From HGM13006 sp900757695 (lineage in GTDB: Bacteria > Bacillota > Clostridia > Oscillospirales > Oscillospiraceae), in NCBI GenBank assembly GCA_959607825.1, contig CAUHNW010000004.1, forward strand, positions 1-64,000: a stretch of DNA of 64,000 nucleotides. The letters run 5' to 3'. Of the stretch, positions 1 through 8,170 are shown in pieces; position 1 is the stretch's first letter; the number at the start of each line of letters is the position of its first letter. The notes under the pieces are model-generated. The model was not told the origin of the DNA. It saw nothing but the letters and a program-made list of their open reading frames with translations, and made no database searches. The translations under genes were made by a program, and so were the position numbers.

Positions 1-970
1 CAGCGGTCTTACAGCCGGTGTAGGAGTGACGATGATAATGAGCGAACATCAGAGCGAGATAACCGGCATAGCGGCAAACACCCTCCTGCTCACGGCCATT
101 CATGAAGACACGGGAGTAGGGAACGAACACGTCATCGAAAATGGTCAGGGACTCTACATCGCCGATCTGAGCGAAGGGAGCGTCGAGACGGGTTCTCTTG
201 TGATGCTGGCCGGGCAGAGCCATCAGCTTGATGCCGTCCCAGTCAGCGGGCAGAGCGAAGGCAACTGCATAGTCGCGATCCTCGGAATCCATGAACTTGG
301 TGGGCAGAGCGATGATCTCGTCTACATAGGGAGCACAGGAGTTGCAGATCTTGGCGCCGCGGACAATGATACCCTTGGTGGGGGTGCCGTCGATGTCAAC
401 ACCGTCTACATCAGTGTCCACGATGTGGAAGAACTGATCGGGGTCGGGCTGCATATGAGCTCTCTTGTACTTGGGGTTACGGGAACCCTTTACGTCGGTC
501 TGCGCGCAGTTGCAGATCAGATCCTTCTCCTGGCAGTACTTGATGTACTTCTGGAGACGGGCATGATACTCAGTGCCGCAGGCCTGATCGCAGTCGTAGG
601 TGACGGAGAACAGAGCGTTCAGAGCGTCGGAGCCCATGCAGCGCTGCATACATCCGCCCACGCGGTGGCAGATCAGACGGGTCATGAGCTGCTTCTTCAG
701 CAGATCCTCTACGGACTGATGAATGTGGGTGGAACGGTTGTGCACGGAGCCATCGGGATCCTTGACCACGCATACGTCTGCGTAATCGGGATCGTTGGCA
801 GTATCATAGCACTGCTTCATGACGTAGGTGCCGCCGACGATCCAGTCAGCCAGGTCGCGCTCAGCGCCGGTCTTGCCATTGGAACGGTCGATCTTCTTGC
901 CGTTCAGGTAGACGTTGGGCTTCATAGCCAGAAGCCGCTCTTTGTACTGTTCGTAAGTGCCAATTGCCAT
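1..970 (-). CDS. 4-hydroxybutyryl-CoA dehydratase / 4-hydroxyphenylacetate hydroxylase family protein (3' end beyond window)
   Basis: The reading frame is open from an ATG at 970-968 to the window edge, giving about 323 N-terminal residues of a family that is usually about 490 long. It starts MAIGTYEQYKERLL behind GGAGG. Similarity by eye is strongest to AbfD, the [4Fe-4S]/FAD enzyme that dehydrates 4-hydroxybutyryl-CoA in aminobutyrate fermentation. The AbfD cluster ligands appear conserved: a CxxxC (Cys107, Cys111, in GGCMQRCMG) and the later His and Cys in HYHRHSYTGC near the window edge. This favours an Fe-S dehydratase over the cluster-free HpaB hydroxylases. The substrate cannot be read from the sequence. 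It lies downstream of an SDR gene on the same strand, about 200 bases apart with hairpins between. The long plus-strand frame over this region is its shadow. Confidence 0.85.
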   Translation of the reverse strand, partial: MAIGTYEQYKERLLAMKPNVYLNGKKIDRSNGKTGAERDLADWIVGGTYVMKQCYDTANDPDYADVCVVKDPDGSVHNRSTHIHQSVEDLLKKQLMTRLICHRVGGCMQRCMGSDALNALFSVTYDCDQACGTEYHARLQKYIKYCQEKDLICNCAQTDVKGSRNPKYKRAHMQPDPDQFFHIVDTDVDGVDIDGTPTKGIIVRGAKICNSCAPYVDEIIALPTKFMDSEDRDYAVAFALPADWDGIKLMALPGQHHKRTRLDAPFAQIGDVESLTIFDDVFVPYSRVFMNGREQEGVCRYAGYLALMFAHYHRHSYTGCKTA

Positions 971-1067
971 TTAAGGTATACCTCCAAAACATTTTTCATT
1001 GGGGAATTCCCAGATTTTCTTGGCAAAACAGCGGGAACAGGAGAAACTCCTGCTGCTTTCCCTTAGT

Positions 1068-1157
1068 CCTTACGGACCAGACTGCCAATCGATGCCGGTT
1101 GGCAGTCTGCTGCGTAAGGAGGCAAGCCGGGGCAGGATGGGAAAGCCCCATCCTGCC
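1068..1157 (-). terminator. Two hairpins between the SDR and dehydratase genes
   Basis: One hairpin is at 1131-1157: an 11-base perfect stem (GGCAGGATGGG) with a 5-base loop, 17 bases past the SDR stop. The second is at 1068-1119: a 10-bp inner stem (AGACTGCCAA/TTGGCAGTCT) and a 7-bp outer stem (CCTTACG/CGTAAGG) around a 4x4 internal loop. Neither is followed by a clear T-run on the minus strand. They may be partial terminators or mRNA-stability elements setting the ratio of the two flanking genes. Confidence 0.5.
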
Positions 1158-1173
1158 GGGCAAAAAATGAAAA

Positions 1174-1959
1174 TCAGTTGATGGTCATGCCGCCGTCTAC
1201 GGGGATCAGCACGCCGGTCACATAGCCACCGGCGGGGGAGGCCAGGAAGGTGATGACGTTTGCAATCTCAATAGGCTGTGCATAGCGGCGCAGGGAGATC
1301 ATGCGGGTAACGGCTGCAACGTTCTTCTCATCGGCCATTACGTCCTTGGTCATGTCGGTGAGAACATAGCCGGGAGCAACTGCGTTTACGGTAATGCCGA
1401 AGCGGGCCAGCTCGTTGGCCATGATTCGGGACAGGTGAGCAACAGCGGCCTTCAGGGAGCCGTAAACGGTGTCGCCGATGGGGCTCTTGATGCCGGCAGC
1501 GGAGGACAGGTTGATGATGCGGTAGGGATGAGTGCCCTTCTCACAGCCCTGCTCCTTCATCTGGCAGGCAACAGCCTGACTCATGAAGTACAGAGCCTTA
1601 TAGTCGGCCTGAACATAGTGGTCGAAGTAATCCTCGTCCATGTCGACCATCTTTCTGGGCTGTCCGCCGGTACCGGCGTTGTTGACCAGAATATCTACAT
1701 GACCAAAGGTCTCAACGGTCTTCTTGACCAGATTCTGACGGGCCTCGGGAGAGGTAACATCGGTAGCAACGCCCAGAGCCTTGCCGCCGGCGGCCTTGAT
1801 CTCGTCAGCAACCTTGTCACAGGCCTCCTGCTTACGGCCGGTGATTACAACAGCAGCGCCGTGGTCAGCCATCAGCTTGGCGATGGCATTGCCGATGCCG
1901 CGGGTAGAACCGGTGATGATAGCAACCTTACCGGTCAGATCATACATGCTCATATCCAT
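1174..1959 (-). CDS. Short-chain dehydrogenase/reductase (SDR), NAD(P)-dependent
   Basis: This 261-residue classical SDR is expected to oxidise or reduce an alcohol/ketone with NAD(P)(H) in the cytoplasm. Visible motifs are the dinucleotide loop TGSTRGIG near residue 17, NNAG near residue 92, the catalytic Ser in NLSSAAG, and YGSLK, which supplies the catalytic Tyr and Lys. The C-terminal PVDGGMTIN end is typical of FabG-like SDRs. The ATG at 1959 follows GGAGG by 10 bases. It is the first gene after a good promoter and precedes the dehydratase-family gene, so both may act on one hydroxyacyl or hydroxy substrate. Family-level naming is firm; substrate, cofactor preference and pathway are unknown. 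Confidence 0.9.
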   Translation of the reverse strand: MDMSMYDLTGKVAIITGSTRGIGNAIAKLMADHGAAVVITGRKQEACDKVADEIKAAGGKALGVATDVTSPEARQNLVKKTVETFGHVDILVNNAGTGGQPRKMVDMDEDYFDHYVQADYKALYFMSQAVACQMKEQGCEKGTHPYRIINLSSAAGIKSPIGDTVYGSLKAAVAHLSRIMANELARFGITVNAVAPGYVLTDMTKDVMADEKNVAAVTRMISLRRYAQPIEIANVITFLASPAGGYVTGVLIPVDGGMTIN

Positions 1960-2004
1960 AGTTTTATGTCCTCCATACTCTTGAAATTTGAAATTTCGCG
2001 GAAA

Positions 2005-2058
2005 GAGCGTTCATTCGACGCTCACCACCATTATAGTGTATCATTTTGCATTTCGCAA
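2005..2058 (-). promoter_or_regulatory. Promoter of the SDR-dehydratase unit with a leader hairpin
   Basis: On the minus strand, TTGCGA (2058-2053) and TATAAT (2035-2030) are separated by 17 bases. Just downstream of the expected start of transcription is a 6-bp hairpin, GAGCGT/ACGCTC (2005-2023). The rest of the gene-free stretch 1960-2359 holds only this promoter, the opposite-facing promoter at 2272-2300 and AT-rich spacer. Confidence 0.7.
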
Positions 2059-2271
2059 TATGGACAGGTGACTTTTTTCTGTCAGGTTTTTCGGGAAAAA
2101 CCAGAAAAATGCCGCACAAGACCACATATATTTTAGCATAGCATCCTGAGAATTTCAACCGGGAAACTGCGGGAAATCTGCCGGAGAAGGGGGTGGGGAC
2201 ATCTTTTAAGCATTGTGCATAAAGAATGGCCCCCTTTACCGCAAAAATTTTGAAAAAAACGAAATATGCGC

Positions 2272-2300
2272 TTGAAAAAAAACATGGCCTGTGCTACACT
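2272..2300 (+). promoter_or_regulatory. Promoter of the 2360 membrane-protein gene
   Basis: TTGAAA (2272-2277) and TACACT (2295-2300) are separated by exactly 17 bases, about 60 bases before the ATG at 2360. It faces away from the SDR promoter. Confidence 0.65.
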
Positions 2301-2359
2301 TGTGCTATTGGATGGCACGAAACTACCTTGGCAAAAAACTATGACTTGGAGGGTTCCGT

Positions 2360-3076
2360 ATGTTAGACATGAATAACCTGCCCAAGCAAAAGCATGAGGA
2401 TCTGTGCAAGATTATTGACTATGTCCTCGTGGCGCTGCTGGCAGTGTTCTTCATCCTCTCTTTGTGCCCCTACTACTCTGTATCCAAGGGTGATGTAATC
2501 ACCGTCTGCGGATACGGAGACACGAAGGCTGACGAGGATGATTCCTGGTCGCTGCTTTCCTACTGTGGGTTCCCCTACCATCACGCATCCGTGGGTGACT
2601 GGCAGGCGGATCAGTACAAGGAGAACAAGAAAATCATCAAGGAGAACGAGGAGAACGGCTACGATGGTTTCTGGTCTGAGTTGACTGGCAAGTTGGGCAT
2701 GACCCACACCAACGACAAGGGCGAAAAGAACCCCTATCAGAAGCTGACTGTCCCCGGAATCACCACCAAAACTGTTTCCATCAAGCAGGTCGGCGGTATT
2801 CTCTTCCTGGATGTATTTGCCCTCATCGGCATTGCACTGTTGCTGCTGAAAAAGGGAACTGGTCGTGCTATTTACACAGTGATCTGGGCCATTATCGGCG
2901 TGCTGGCATTTAAGTTCAACTACCTGATGAACATGTCCACCACTCCTGTTCGGGCTCTGATGCTGGCCGTAACCATCATTGTTCTGGTTGTTGCGCTGGT
3001 TGACAGTGTGTTCTACATTATCGACGGCAAAGCCAGATCCGCGTACCTGAAGTCCGTCAGCGCTGCCTACGCTTAA
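2360..3076 (+). CDS. Hypothetical four-helix membrane protein
   Basis: I do not recognise this 238-residue protein. It has one membrane segment near residues 18-40 (DYVLVALLAVFFILSLCPYY), an extracytoplasmic or cytoplasmic loop of about 100 residues rich in Asp, Glu, Lys and Tyr, and three closely spaced C-terminal segments starting at ILFLDVFALIGIALLLL, AIYTVIWAIIGVLAF and RALMLAVTIIVLVVAL. The ATG at 2360 follows GGAGGG. It is a single-gene unit between its own promoter and a strong terminator. No catalytic motif is apparent. The topology suggests a small membrane sensor or a structural membrane protein, but this is not assignable. Confidence 0.75.
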   Translation: MLDMNNLPKQKHEDLCKIIDYVLVALLAVFFILSLCPYYSVSKGDVITVCGYGDTKADEDDSWSLLSYCGFPYHHASVGDWQADQYKENKKIIKENEENGYDGFWSELTGKLGMTHTNDKGEKNPYQKLTVPGITTKTVSIKQVGGILFLDVFALIGIALLLLKKGTGRAIYTVIWAIIGVLAFKFNYLMNMSTTPVRALMLAVTIIVLVVALVDSVFYIIDGKARSAYLKSVSAAYA

Positions 3077-3095
3077 TGGAATTCGGAACATGAAT

Positions 3096-3132
3096 AAAAG
3101 CTCCGTGTCTTGCCTGGCGCGGAGCTTTTTTC
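3096..3132 (+). terminator. Rho-independent terminator of the 2360 gene
   Basis: The stem AAAAGCTCCG/CGGAGCTTTT with a 14-base loop runs into TTTTTT, 20 bases after the stop codon. Confidence 0.85.
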
Positions 3133-3143
3133 TGACTAAAAGT

Positions 3144-3172
3144 GGCCCTGCCGTGTTTGCAACGGCAGGGCC
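3144..3172 (-). terminator. Terminator of the MATE gene
   Basis: An 11-bp GC-rich stem (GGCCCTGCCGT/ACGGCAGGGCC) lies 8 bases past the MATE stop codon on the minus strand, followed by a short TTTT tract. Confidence 0.7.
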
Positions 3173-3179
3173 TTGACTT

Positions 3180-4568
3180 TTATGATGCGTTGGCGGTGCT
3201 TCTGAGGGCCCGGCACTGGAGAATCATCAGGGTCAGTGCAATGGCGGAGGAGACCAGATCGGCCACAGGAAGGGCATAAAGCACACCATTTTGTCCAAAG
3301 ATACTGCCGAGGATCAGAACCATAGGAATCAGACAGAGGATCTGACGGCTGAGACTGATCAAAATGGCCTTTTTGGGCTGACCAATGGACTGGAAGAAGC
3401 CGGAGCCAACGTTTCCGAAGGGAACCAGCGGCAGAAGCATATTGTAGACCCGCATGGTATAGGCGGCGTGCTTTAAGGATTCCCCGGAGCAGCCGAAGAT
3501 TTTGCACAAAGGCTCCGCAAAGATCAATATGATGATCCAGCCTGCGGTGAGCATGGAGACAGAAAAGATCGTGGCGGTTTTCAAGGTGTCAACAACTCGG
3601 TGATAGTTTTTTGCACCGTAATTGTAACTGATAATAGGCTGTATGGCGGAAGAGACACCGATAGCCGGCAGCAGGAAGAACAGACCAATGCTGACGGTAA
3701 TGCCGACGGACGCCTGCGCAATATCGGCGCTGGCAGTTGAGGCGGTGGCGAAGAGGGCCAGACAGCTTAAAAGCACAGACTGGGACAGGCTTCCGGTAAA
3801 CTGCTGGAGGAAGGAGGAAAAGCCCAGCTCAGCAGTTTTCAGCGTTGTGCTCCGGTGAATCCGCATTTTGCTGAGCCGCAGCTTCATGGTGCTGCGGGAG
3901 CTGAGTGTAAAGTAGTAAATGACCATCAGTCCGGAGACGATCTGGGAAAAGGCGGTGGCGGCTGCGGCGCCTGCAATGCCCCAGCCCAGCACATAGATGG
4001 CAATGGGATCCAGAATAATATTGAGAATGCAGCCGGTAACGGAGCAGACCATCATCCGCTTGGGGCTGCCGTCTACCCGCACAAACATGCCGAAGCCGTT
4101 GGCGGTGGAATTGAAAAATGCGCCGATCAGCACCACGCGGATGTATGTAACAGCATAGGGCATTACCTGATCTCCGGCGCCGAAGAGTCGAAGCAGCGGC
4201 TCGGTAAACAGGTAGCCCAGCAGGATCAGCACGACATTTTCCAAAATCAGCAGGACGAAACTGCTGTTTAGAATGGTTTCCGCCTCGTCACTTTTTCCCT
4301 CGCCCAGACGCAGGGCCAGAAGGGTGGAGCCGCCTGCGCCTACCAGCATGGCAAAGGCATCGATGATGCGGACGGCGGGATGGCAGACGGTGGTCGCTGT
4401 GATGCCCAGCTGCCCTACAAAGTTGCCAACAAAAGCCTTGTCTACAATATTGTATAGACTGCTAATGAGCATCATGGCGATGGCCGGGAGGGCATATTGC
4501 AGCAGCAGCGGGAAGATACGCTGGGTGCCCAGCGCATCTGCGCGCCGGGCGGTTTCATTTTGACTCAT
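3180..4568 (-). CDS. MATE family multidrug/Na+ antiporter
   Basis: This 462-residue integral membrane protein has about 12 hydrophobic segments. The family signature region near the N-terminus (TQRIFPLLLQYALPAIAMM, then SLYNIVDKAFVGNFVG) matches the NorM/DinF/MepA group of cation-coupled drug and metabolite exporters. I place the start at the ATG 4568-4566 (MSQNETARRADALG), which follows GAGGAAAA by a normal distance. The frame extends 19 codons further upstream but without a ribosome binding site. A promoter (4603-4631) and a terminator frame it as a single-gene transcript, so context gives no substrate. Family assignment is firm and substrate is open. Confidence 0.92.
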   Translation of the reverse strand: MSQNETARRADALGTQRIFPLLLQYALPAIAMMLISSLYNIVDKAFVGNFVGQLGITATTVCHPAVRIIDAFAMLVGAGGSTLLALRLGEGKSDEAETILNSSFVLLILENVVLILLGYLFTEPLLRLFGAGDQVMPYAVTYIRVVLIGAFFNSTANGFGMFVRVDGSPKRMMVCSVTGCILNIILDPIAIYVLGWGIAGAAAATAFSQIVSGLMVIYYFTLSSRSTMKLRLSKMRIHRSTTLKTAELGFSSFLQQFTGSLSQSVLLSCLALFATASTASADIAQASVGITVSIGLFFLLPAIGVSSAIQPIISYNYGAKNYHRVVDTLKTATIFSVSMLTAGWIIILIFAEPLCKIFGCSGESLKHAAYTMRVYNMLLPLVPFGNVGSGFFQSIGQPKKAILISLSRQILCLIPMVLILGSIFGQNGVLYALPVADLVSSAIALTLMILQCRALRSTANAS

Positions 4569-4602
4569 AGATTTTCCTCGTTTCCGGTTTGAAGTTTGTT
4601 TT

Positions 4603-4631
4603 ATGATAACATAGTTTGAATACAAAGTAAA
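4603..4631 (-). promoter_or_regulatory. Promoter of the MATE gene
   Basis: On the minus strand TTTACT (4631-4626) and TATCAT (4608-4603) are 17 bases apart, 35 bases before the start codon. Confidence 0.6.
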
Positions 4632-4877
4632 TAAACGAAAGGGGCCACATCGAAGGCAGAATGAAAAAATTTTGAAAAAATCGCAAAGTTCATAAAAGCA
4701 TTATAAAAGATGTGAACTTTTGTAACATTTATCGGGTACGATAAATATCGCAAGGAACAAGATATCTTTTTCATTTCTCCCTCTTTAATCTTTTGTGAGT
4801 TAACACCCCGCCGGACTGGTCATCTGGCAGGGTGTTAAGTCTATTTTGCGGGAGAATTCACAGAGGGGAATTCCCCC
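4632..4877. other. Gene-free AT-rich stretch with an isolated hairpin
   Basis: No credible reading frame is seen. An inverted repeat AAAGTTCA/TGAACTTT (4685-4692, 4713-4720) and a strong hairpin TTAACACCC/GGGTGTTAA (4800-4838) are present; a run containing TTTT follows the latter. The hairpin could end a short transcript starting near 4740, but no convincing promoter was found. Confidence 0.4.
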
Positions 4878-4906
4878 TTGCAATATGAGAGAAAATATAG
4901 TATACT
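4878..4906 (+). promoter_or_regulatory. Promoter of the SRP RNA
   Basis: TTGCAA (4878-4883) and TATACT (4901-4906) are separated by exactly 17 bases, directly before the RNA start. The near-consensus elements suit a strongly expressed stable RNA. Confidence 0.8.
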
Positions 4907-4910
4907 CTTT

Positions 4911-5234
4911 GTGCTAAGTTGCAGACCTTCGGCCTGTGACAAGGCCGCACTAGTCGGGGAGTTAGCGGTGCCTTGTAACCTGCAATCCGCTACAGCAGGG
5001 ATGAATTCCCACCTGAGGAGCGACCTGTATTGTCTGACCTATACAAGCGGTGATGAGGAATCGGTCCCGCGCAACGGAATCCCGTGAACCATGTCAGGCG
5101 GGGAACCGAGCAGCATTAAGCGGATCCTTTCGTGTGCCGCGGGTTCGCCGCTTCCGAGCTGGCTGTATAGGTAACGGATATGGTTTCGTGTTCAACGGTG
5201 GGTGTGCGGTCTTGTCACAGGCCGGAGGATTTTT
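4911..5234 (+). ncRNA. ffs: Signal recognition particle RNA, large Gram-positive type with Alu domain
   Basis: This RNA is the scaffold of the signal recognition particle that targets nascent membrane proteins. The S domain is diagnostic: GTCAGG (5093-5098), a CGG stem, the GGAA tetraloop, the matching CCG and AGCAGC give the Ffh-binding hairpin. Compared with E. coli, the UCC/GGA stem is replaced by CGG/CCG, a compensated change. The Alu-side segment GGGGAGTTAGCGGTGCC (from about 4956) matches the Bacillus scRNA type. The 5' and 3' ends pair over about 25 bp (4926-4950 with 5204-5228), and a T-run follows at 5230-5234. The position directly before dnaX-ybaB-recR is a conserved Firmicutes arrangement. 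Exact ends are approximate. Confidence 0.93.
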
Positions 5235-5253
5235 AACGACAGGAGGGGGTAAC

Positions 5254-6888
5254 ATGTATCAGGCCCTTTACCGGAAATACCGGCCGCAGACCTTTGACGA
5301 TGTTGTGGGGCAGACTGCTGTGACCACCACCCTGAAAAATCAGCTGATTACCGGAAAGCTCAGCCATGCCTACCTTTTTACCGGCTCCAGGGGTACGGGT
5401 AAAACCACCTGTGCCAAGATACTGGCCAAGGCCGTAAACTGTGAAAATCCAGTGGATGGGAATCCCTGCAACTGCTGTGCCTCTTGCCGGGGCATTGATG
5501 CTGGAAATATCCTTGATGTACAGGAGATCGATGCAGCGTCGAATAATGGCGTAGATAATGTCCGCGCCATTCGGGATGATGCGGTATATCCTCCGGCAGA
5601 GGTAAAAAAACGGGTCTACATCATCGACGAGGTGCACATGCTTTCCATGTCCGCCTTTAATGCGCTGCTGAAAACCATCGAAGAGCCGCCGGATCATCTG
5701 ATGTTTATTTTGGCCACCACGGAGCTGAATAAAGTACCGGCTACGATCCTGTCCCGGTGTCAGCGGTTTGCCTTCCGGCGCCCTACGGCGGAGGATATTA
5801 CCGGACGCATCAACTATGTGGCCTATCAGGAGGGCATCGATATCACCGCCGAGGCGGCGCAGCTGCTGGGACGGCTGGCGGACGGTGCATTCCGTGACGG
5901 CCTGAGTCTGCTGGATCAGTGTGCCAGCGCATCTGTCGGGACGCTGGATGTGGATGACGTCTACCAGACGCTGGGCCTTGCGGGGCAAAAACGAACTTCT
6001 GATATGATGGAGGCCATTGCAGCCGGAGACACCCCGGTGGCGCTGGGACTGTTTTCAGAGCTTTACAGTCAGGGCAAGGACGCTTCTGCCATGCTGGAAG
6101 AGCTGTCTACTCTGGCAAGAGATATGCTGGTCATCAAAACGGCCCCCAATGCGGGTCTTGGCATGATCTCCAGCACCTGTACTGCGGCAGAGGCAACAGC
6201 TCTGGCGGGGAAGTTCTCTCCGGCGGAGCTGCTGCGGATCATTGATCTGGTACAGGAGACCACCAACGGCTTTAAGGCCAGCCAGAACCAGCGTTTGGAC
6301 GGAGAACTGTGTTTGATCCATCTGTGTCAGCCGGATCTGACCTTGGATGCCAGAGATCTATCTGCAAGAATCAGCCGGGTGGAAGATGACCTGACCGCCC
6401 GGATCATGGAGCTGGAGCAGAAGCTGAGAAGCGGAAGCTTTGTGGTAAATCCCCAGCAGGAAGCTCCACCCGGGGAGCCGGATGATGGAGAAGTGCCGCC
6501 CCCTTGGGACGATGCGGACGCACCGCCTGCACCGGAAGAGGAAGCAGGCCCCAGCATGCCGGATTCTGATGATATTTGGCGAAAGACGCTGGAAAAGGTG
6601 CTGCCGGATGTGGAAGAGCAGTACCGCGTCTTCCTGCAAAATGAATATTCCGGCCGAATGCGGGGAGATGACCTGTGGCTGACACCGCACAATGAGTTTG
6701 TCCACAATATGGTGAAGCGGGATCCGGCGGTGCTGGAAACCATCAAAAAGAAGGCTTCCGTGGTGGCTGGCAGACCTGTGCGGGTGCGTCTGGGGGAAGA
6801 AGCGGTCGGCAGTCTTGGCTCAGACGATAAGTTTGCCCAGCTGATCGGCGATATGGGCAAGTATGACAATATGAAGGTGCAGCAGTGA
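5254..6888 (+). CDS. dnaX: DNA polymerase III subunits gamma/tau
   Basis: This is the clamp-loader ATPase that loads the beta clamp and ties the replicase to the helicase. The 544-residue protein starts MYQALYRKYRPQTFDDVVGQ at the ATG 5254, which follows AGGAGGGGG. The frame is open further upstream, but that part is the SRP RNA. Visible features are Walker A GSRGTGKT (44-51), the four zinc cysteines (63, 72, 75, 78), Walker B with the DEVHMLS sensor region near residue 125, and the SRC arginine-finger motif. The C-terminal third has an acidic Pro-rich linker and a tau-like tail. I see no convincing programmed-frameshift site in the middle of the gene, so a separate gamma form is not predicted. 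It heads the dnaX-ybaB-recR operon. Confidence 0.97.
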   Translation: MYQALYRKYRPQTFDDVVGQTAVTTTLKNQLITGKLSHAYLFTGSRGTGKTTCAKILAKAVNCENPVDGNPCNCCASCRGIDAGNILDVQEIDAASNNGVDNVRAIRDDAVYPPAEVKKRVYIIDEVHMLSMSAFNALLKTIEEPPDHLMFILATTELNKVPATILSRCQRFAFRRPTAEDITGRINYVAYQEGIDITAEAAQLLGRLADGAFRDGLSLLDQCASASVGTLDVDDVYQTLGLAGQKRTSDMMEAIAAGDTPVALGLFSELYSQGKDASAMLEELSTLARDMLVIKTAPNAGLGMISSTCTAAEATALAGKFSPAELLRIIDLVQETTNGFKASQNQRLDGELCLIHLCQPDLTLDARDLSARISRVEDDLTARIMELEQKLRSGSFVVNPQQEAPPGEPDDGEVPPPWDDADAPPAPEEEAGPSMPDSDDIWRKTLEKVLPDVEEQYRVFLQNEYSGRMRGDDLWLTPHNEFVHNMVKRDPAVLETIKKKASVVAGRPVRVRLGEEAVGSLGSDDKFAQLIGDMGKYDNMKVQQ

Positions 6889-6942
6889 GCGTTCCTGCTG
6901 AGGCAATAGGCTTTTGATAATTATGAAAGTGAGGCAATTATA

Positions 6943-7296
6943 ATGGCAAAGGGTTTTCGCGGCGGCAGCCCCATGGGCGGCAATATGGCAAATATGATGA
7001 AGCAGGCGCAGAAGATGCAGCAGCAGATGCTTCAGATGCAGCAGGAGCTGGAGGAGAAGGAATATGAGGCCACGGCCGGTGGCGGTGTGGTCAAGGCTGT
7101 GATCTCCGGCAAGAAGACGCTGAAGTCCGTCACCATTGATCCCGAGGCCGTAGATCCCGAGGATGTGGAAATGCTTCAGGATCTGGTGGTAGCGGCAGTC
7201 AACGAGGCTCTTCGGAAGGCGGAAGAGGATATGAACGGCGCCATGGGCAAGCTCACCGGCGGCATGAATCTGGGCGGATTGGGCGGTCTCCTCTAA
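6943..7296 (+). CDS. ybaB: YbaB/EbfC family nucleoid-associated protein
   Basis: This 117-residue small DNA-binding protein of the YbaB/EbfC family forms a dimer with a tweezer-like fold and is thought to organise or protect nucleoid DNA. The N-terminal part is Gly/Met-rich (MAKGFRGGSPMGGNMANMM), followed by a Gln/Met-rich helix (residues 20-45), the central strand region and a Gly-rich end (GGMNLGGLGGLL). The N-terminal extension is slightly longer than in E. coli YbaB. It sits between dnaX and recR, as in most bacteria, with its stop codon two bases before the recR start, so translation is probably coupled. Confidence 0.95.
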   Translation: MAKGFRGGSPMGGNMANMMKQAQKMQQQMLQMQQELEEKEYEATAGGGVVKAVISGKKTLKSVTIDPEAVDPEDVEMLQDLVVAAVNEALRKAEEDMNGAMGKLTGGMNLGGLGGLL

Positions 7297-7297
7297 G

Positions 7298-7900
7298 ATG
7301 CGGAGCTATCCTGTCAGTCTCGAACGGCTGGGGGAGCAGTTTGCAAAGCTCCCCGGCATTGGAACCAAAACCGCAAGGCGGCTTGCCTTCTTTGTGCTTG
7401 GCATGGAGGAAGAGGATGCCAAGGCCTTTGCGGATGCCATTTTAGAGGCTAGGCGCACGGTTCATACCTGCCCCAGATGTCAGAATCTCACGGATCAGGC
7501 GCTGTGCCCCATCTGTGAGGATGACACCCGAGACAACAGCATCATCTGCGTGGTGGCGGATCCCAAGGATGTTACCGCCATGGAAAAGGCGCGGGAGTAC
7601 CATGGCAGCTACCATGTGCTCCACGGTGTCATTTCGCCCCTTGGCAACGTGGGGCCGGAGGATCTGAAGATCAAGGAGCTGCTGCAGCGGGTGGCGGAGG
7701 AAGATGTAAAAGAGGTCATTATGGCCACCAACCCGGATACCGAGGGGGAGGCCACGGCCATGTATATCAGCCGCCTCCTGCGGCCCTTTGGGGTAAAGGT
7801 GACCCGGCTGGCCTACGGCATCCCCGTGGGCGGGCAGCTGGAATATGCCGATGAGGTGACCCTGACCCGGGCGCTGGAAGGCCGCATTCCAATGGAATAA
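7298..7900 (+). CDS. recR: Recombination mediator protein RecR
   Basis: RecR works with RecF and RecO to load RecA at single-strand gaps. The 200-residue length is typical. Domains in order are an N-terminal helix-hairpin-helix (LPGIGTKTARRLAFF, about 18-33), the four-cysteine zinc finger CPRCQNLTDQALCPIC (about 55-70), a Toprim domain (CVVADPKDVTAMEKA, then MATNPDTEGEATA) and the C-terminal Walker-B-like segment (TRLAYGIPVGGQLEYADE). It starts one base after the ybaB stop codon and ends the operon before a strong terminator. Confidence 0.97.
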   Translation: MRSYPVSLERLGEQFAKLPGIGTKTARRLAFFVLGMEEEDAKAFADAILEARRTVHTCPRCQNLTDQALCPICEDDTRDNSIICVVADPKDVTAMEKAREYHGSYHVLHGVISPLGNVGPEDLKIKELLQRVAEEDVKEVIMATNPDTEGEATAMYISRLLRPFGVKVTRLAYGIPVGGQLEYADEVTLTRALEGRIPME

Positions 7901-7911
7901 TCGAATCATGG

Positions 7912-7959
7912 AAAAGCACGAAAGCTGTGGGAATGACCAAATGCTTTCGTGCTTTTTTT
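7912..7959 (+). terminator. Terminator of the dnaX-ybaB-recR operon
   Basis: The perfect stem AAAAGCACGAAAGC/GCTTTCGTGCTTTT with a 17-base loop ends in a run of seven T, about 12 bases after the recR stop codon. Confidence 0.9.
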
Positions 7960-8092
7960 GCATATTTTTGGTGCGATATCAGTCATATGAATGGAAATGC
8001 TTTTCGGGGGCGCCAAGTTTCCAAGATGAAAATTCGTTCCTGTTGAGATCGTGCAGAAACGGCAGAAAAATCGACCAAAACGACAAGATAAT

Positions 8093-8121
8093 GGGACAAC
8101 TCTGTTTCTATATGCTATACT
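8093..8121 (+). promoter_or_regulatory. Promoter of the large surface-protein gene
   Basis: TATACT (8116-8121) is preceded at 17 bases by GGGACA (8093-8098), a weak match to TTGACA. It lies 50 bases before the start codon. Nothing else is seen in 7960-8092. Confidence 0.5.
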
Positions 8122-8170
8122 GTAAACTGATGAAAACTGGAAAAACGGGAAAATGACAGGAGGCAGAACG

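Noticed and set aside
26..1066. Long plus-strand frame at the window start
   Set aside because: It is the antisense shadow of the dehydratase-family gene, whose protein has clear family motifs and a ribosome site.
4740..4838. Small RNA before the SRP RNA
   Set aside because: A terminator-like hairpin is present, but no promoter with acceptable spacing was found, so it is kept only as a described gene-free region.
5603..5612. A-run in dnaX as a programmed frameshift site for gamma
   Set aside because: It lies before the Walker B motif, far too early to make a functional gamma subunit, and no stimulatory stem follows at the right place.
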